This document shows, piece by piece, positions 60,955 to 64,000 of a stretch of DNA of 64,000 nucleotides; positions within the stretch are counted from its first letter, which is position 1; the number at the start of each line of letters is the position of its first letter. The translations under genes and the position numbers were made by a program. The notes under the pieces were generated by a model. It saw only the letters and a program-made list of their open reading frames with translations. It was not told the DNA's origin and made no database searches. The stretch is from an uncultured Pelagibacteraceae bacterium (GTDB lineage Bacteria > Pseudomonadota > Alphaproteobacteria > Pelagibacterales > Pelagibacteraceae), in contig CACHFM010000004.1 in assembly GCA_902579105.1 (NCBI GenBank), forward strand, positions 1 through 64,000. The letters run 5' to 3'.

Positions 60955-62691
60955 TTATTTTTTAATCTGTTTCTCATAAAAGTTTTTGTACAATTGAGAT
61001 TTGATCAGAAGATCTTCATGTCTTCCATTATCTACGACTCTTCCCGCGTCTATTAAATAAATATTATTAGAATTTAATACAGTAGATAATCTATGCGCTA
61101 TAACTATAGTTGTTTTGTTTTTTGTTAAAGTATTTAGTGCTTCTTGAATTTTTGATTCCGTTTCAGTATCCAGAGAGGAAGTTGCTTCATCAAGTAAAAT
61201 AATAGAACTTTTTTTAATCATAGCTCTAGCAATTGAAATTCTTTGTTTTTCTCCTCCAGACAATCTAACTCCATTTTCACCAATTATTGTTTCATACTTA
61301 TTTGGCAATTTTTTAATAAATTCATCTGAATTAGATAATTTTGCTACTTCTAAAATTTCTTCGTCAGTCGCATTTTCATTTGCATATTTAATATTATTTT
61401 TAATAGTATCATCAAAGAGAGTAGTTTCTTGACTGACTAGTGAAATATTTTTTCGAAGAGAGTCAATTTTTACATCATATATTGATTGATTATCAATTTT
61501 AATATCACCTGTTTGTGGTTGATAAAATCTTGGGATTAAGTTTAATATAGTTGATTTACCAGAGCCACTATGACCAACTAAAGCTGTCATTTTTCCGCCT
61601 TCAAATTCTAGACTAACATTATTTAAGACATTTTCTTCATTAGCTTCATATTTAAAAAAAATATTTTCAAAATTTATTTTACTTTCTTCGACTTTTAATT
61701 GTTTGGCATCTTTTATGTCTTGAATTGAATTAACTGTGTCCACAATTGGTAAAATTCTTGATGCAGCAGAAATACCTTGATTAATTACCATGTTTAAAGT
61801 TGAAAGAGATCTTACCGGTTGATAAGCCAACATCATTGCTGCTAAAAAAGAGAAAAAATTATTAACTTCAATTTCATTATTTACAATTAGTTTTCCAGAA
61901 TAATAAATCAAAATTGCAATCATTATACCTGTTAATACTTCCATTATTGGAGACATTCTAATTAATAGAGTGGTTATTTTTTTGTTTTTTTCCATTAATC
62001 CGTGTAAGTGAATATCTGCTCTTTTTGTTTCATAATTTTCTTTTTGAAAAATTTTTGTTAATTTGTGATTTTTAAATAATTCAACCAAATAAGTAGTTAG
62101 AGAACCAGATTTTTCTTGCGCTTCTGTTGTAACTTTTCCCATTCTTTTACCAAGATTTCTAGACGCTAAACTTGCAAGTGGAATCATTATTAATGAAATA
62201 AGAGCAAGTTTCCAATTTTGAAAAAACATTACACAAATTAATCCTATTAAAGTTAAACTATCTTTAACAAGATTTAAAATGGCACTACTTAGTAAATTTG
62301 TTATATGTTGTACATCATAAGTTAGGTTGGATATAAATTTTCCAGAATGTTTTTTATCAATTTTTTGAGTATCAGCACTAATTAAAGTTTTGAGCATATC
62401 AAATTGAAGCTTTTTTTTGACACCTTCACCAACAATTATCATTAAGTATCTTGCAATATATAAAGAAACACCTTTTGTTGTAAAAGCCAATATAATAAAA
62501 AGTGGTATTATCAATAATAATGTTTGATCTTTTTCAATAAAAATTTTTTTAATTGCAGGATCTAAAAGCCATGCAATTGCAGAAGTGCTACCTGCAAGTA
62601 GAATCGAAAAAAAAATAGATAAAATTATTTTATCTAAATATTTTTTTGTATAATCTTTATAAAGTCTTTTAAAAATATCTATTTTTTTCAT
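60955..62691 (-). CDS. ABC exporter, MsbA-like (fused TMD-NBD)
   Basis: VGHSGSGKSTILNLIPRFY; LSGGEKQRISIARAM; in a lipid A/Kdo gene run. Confidence 0.92.
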   Translation of the reverse strand: MKKIDIFKRLYKDYTKKYLDKIILSIFFSILLAGSTSAIAWLLDPAIKKIFIEKDQTLLLIIPLFIILAFTTKGVSLYIARYLMIIVGEGVKKKLQFDMLKTLISADTQKIDKKHSGKFISNLTYDVQHITNLLSSAILNLVKDSLTLIGLICVMFFQNWKLALISLIMIPLASLASRNLGKRMGKVTTEAQEKSGSLTTYLVELFKNHKLTKIFQKENYETKRADIHLHGLMEKNKKITTLLIRMSPIMEVLTGIMIAILIYYSGKLIVNNEIEVNNFFSFLAAMMLAYQPVRSLSTLNMVINQGISAASRILPIVDTVNSIQDIKDAKQLKVEESKINFENIFFKYEANEENVLNNVSLEFEGGKMTALVGHSGSGKSTILNLIPRFYQPQTGDIKIDNQSIYDVKIDSLRKNISLVSQETTLFDDTIKNNIKYANENATDEEILEVAKLSNSDEFIKKLPNKYETIIGENGVRLSGGEKQRISIARAMIKKSSIILLDEATSSLDTETESKIQEALNTLTKNKTTIVIAHRLSTVLNSNNIYLIDAGRVVDNGRHEDLLIKSQLYKNFYEKQIKK

Positions 62692-63557
62692 TATATAGTT
62701 TTAGCAATTAAAATATTAAAAAAAATTATTAAACCAAAAATATTATTACTTTTAAATATCTTTAAACAAGTCGATGAATTACTTGGATTAAATTTTTTTA
62801 TTTGAAAAGAAAATAAATGTAAAAATGGAATTATGGAAACTACAAAATAAATATAGCTAAAATTCATATTTAAACCTGCTATTAGAAAAAAAACGTATAC
62901 TAAGGAGTAACATATTAATAAAAATTGTTTTGCATTATTTTTAAATTTTATTGATGTTGACTTTAATCCTATTATTTCATCATCTTTGATATCTTGAAAT
63001 CCATAAATAGTGTCATAACCCAGTGTCCAAAATATGGCTCCTATATAAAAGAGTACAGGAACAATACCTATCTCACCTTTTATTGCTGTCCAACCGAGAA
63101 TTAGTCCATAATTAAATGTAATACCTAAAAATAATTGAGGCCAATATGTAAATCTTTTCATAAGAGGATAAGTAAAAGCAAGTGGCATTGAACCTAGAGC
63201 CAAAATAATAGTAAATAAATTAAAATTTAACAAAATTAATAGAGCTAATAAACATAGTATAATAGAATAAATAATTGCAAGCTTTATAGAAATTTTACCT
63301 GAAGCGATAGGGCGATCTTTTGTTCGAAATACTTTACCATCAAATTCTTTATCCAGAATATCATTAACTATGCATCCTGCAGATCTCATTAATACAGCAC
63401 CTAGAAAAAATAAAATTAAATAAAAAAAATAATTATTTAAATTTTTTGAAAAATCATAAGCTAAAGTTAATCCCCAAACACAGGGCCAAAATAACAGCAT
63501 AAAGCCTATTGGTTTTTTTAATCTTATCAAATTAACGAAAAGTTTTACTTGGTTCAT
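62691..63557 (-). CDS. ubiA: 4-hydroxybenzoate polyprenyltransferase
   Basis: LIRLKKPIGFMLLFWPCVWGL; RSAGCIVNDILDKEFDGKVFRTKDRPIASGKIS; DTIYGFQDIKDDEIIGLKSTSIKF. Confidence 0.95.
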   Translation of the reverse strand: MNQVKLFVNLIRLKKPIGFMLLFWPCVWGLTLAYDFSKNLNNYFFYLILFFLGAVLMRSAGCIVNDILDKEFDGKVFRTKDRPIASGKISIKLAIIYSIILCLLALLILLNFNLFTIILALGSMPLAFTYPLMKRFTYWPQLFLGITFNYGLILGWTAIKGEIGIVPVLFYIGAIFWTLGYDTIYGFQDIKDDEIIGLKSTSIKFKNNAKQFLLICYSLVYVFFLIAGLNMNFSYIYFVVSIIPFLHLFSFQIKKFNPSNSSTCLKIFKSNNIFGLIIFFNILIAKTI

Positions 63558-63609
63558 AATATTTTACTTGTAAATAACAAAGGCTAGTTTCATAATCAAA
63601 TTGATTCGT

Positions 63610-64000
63610 ATGAATATAGATTACACAGTCACAGCGCTAATGTTTCCTGCTATTCCTCTATTAATGAGTGTTTATAGTAATAGATTTCATTCTCTAAGTA
63701 TTTTAGTTAGAGAGCTTCATGATGAGCATGTTTATGAAAATCATGTTCCAAATGAATGGAAGAAACAATTTATAAATTTAAGTGCTCGAATTACACTTTT
63801 GCGTAGGACAATTATGTTTGCTGCGTTTGGTTTTTTATTTAATATGTTGACAGTATTTGGTCTTTATTTGAATGAAATTTTTTTAGCACGACTGATTTTT
63901 GGTTCTTGTTGTCTATCTATGATAATTTCAATAATTTTCTTCATTAGAGAAATACAGATTTCGACCAATGCACTTAAGCTTCACATGTCTGATATGGATG
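63610..64000 (+). CDS. DUF2721-like membrane protein (truncated by window end)
   Basis: Frame open from ATG to window end: MNIDYTVTALMFPAIPLLMSVYSNRFHSLSILVRELHDEH ... REIQISTNALKLHMSDMD. Confidence 0.7.
   Translation, partial: MNIDYTVTALMFPAIPLLMSVYSNRFHSLSILVRELHDEHVYENHVPNEWKKQFINLSARITLLRRTIMFAAFGFLFNMLTVFGLYLNEIFLARLIFGSCCLSMIISIIFFIREIQISTNALKLHMSDMD

Overview
This is an AT-rich (very low G+C by eye), densely packed bacterial chromosome window. Gene content and style suggest a SAR11/Pelagibacterales-like alphaproteobacterium; that is an inference from recognised protein families, with no database search. Most ORFs belong to identifiable families. They include a truncated AmgK-like kinase and MurU-like nucleotidyltransferase, an RND efflux pair, and a large purine-salvage/catabolism block at about 10.4-28.4 kb (split XdhC, xanthine dehydrogenase, PuuD-like urate oxidase, uraH, uraD, puuE, alc, allA, guanine deaminase, phosphoribosyltransferase, BMP-type nucleoside ABC transporter, NCS2 permease). 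Also present are Hsp20, oligopeptidase B, Cfa, TldD/PmbA, GroES/GroEL, RibF-IleS-LspA, Pgi, PurD, and a lipid A/Kdo block (LpxL-type, LpxK, WaaA, MsbA-like) followed by UbiA. I saw no rRNA, tRNA, CRISPR array, prophage or transposase. The main candidates for a second look are: (1) an undescribed two-gene secreted pair at 28955-33205, encoding a coiled-coil protein and a 1138-aa repeat protein whose cysteines all occur as Cx3-4C pairs; (2) a PuuD lacking its cytochrome c domain, with a stand-alone c-type cytochrome in the same cluster; (3) poly-A frameshifts in MurU-like and Pgi genes; (4) a duplicated 24-bp palindrome flanking the lipoprotein/purine permease pair; (5) a strong sigma32-like promoter at hsp20 and a weaker one at groES; (6) an overlooked 37-aa basic ORF at 44675-44788.
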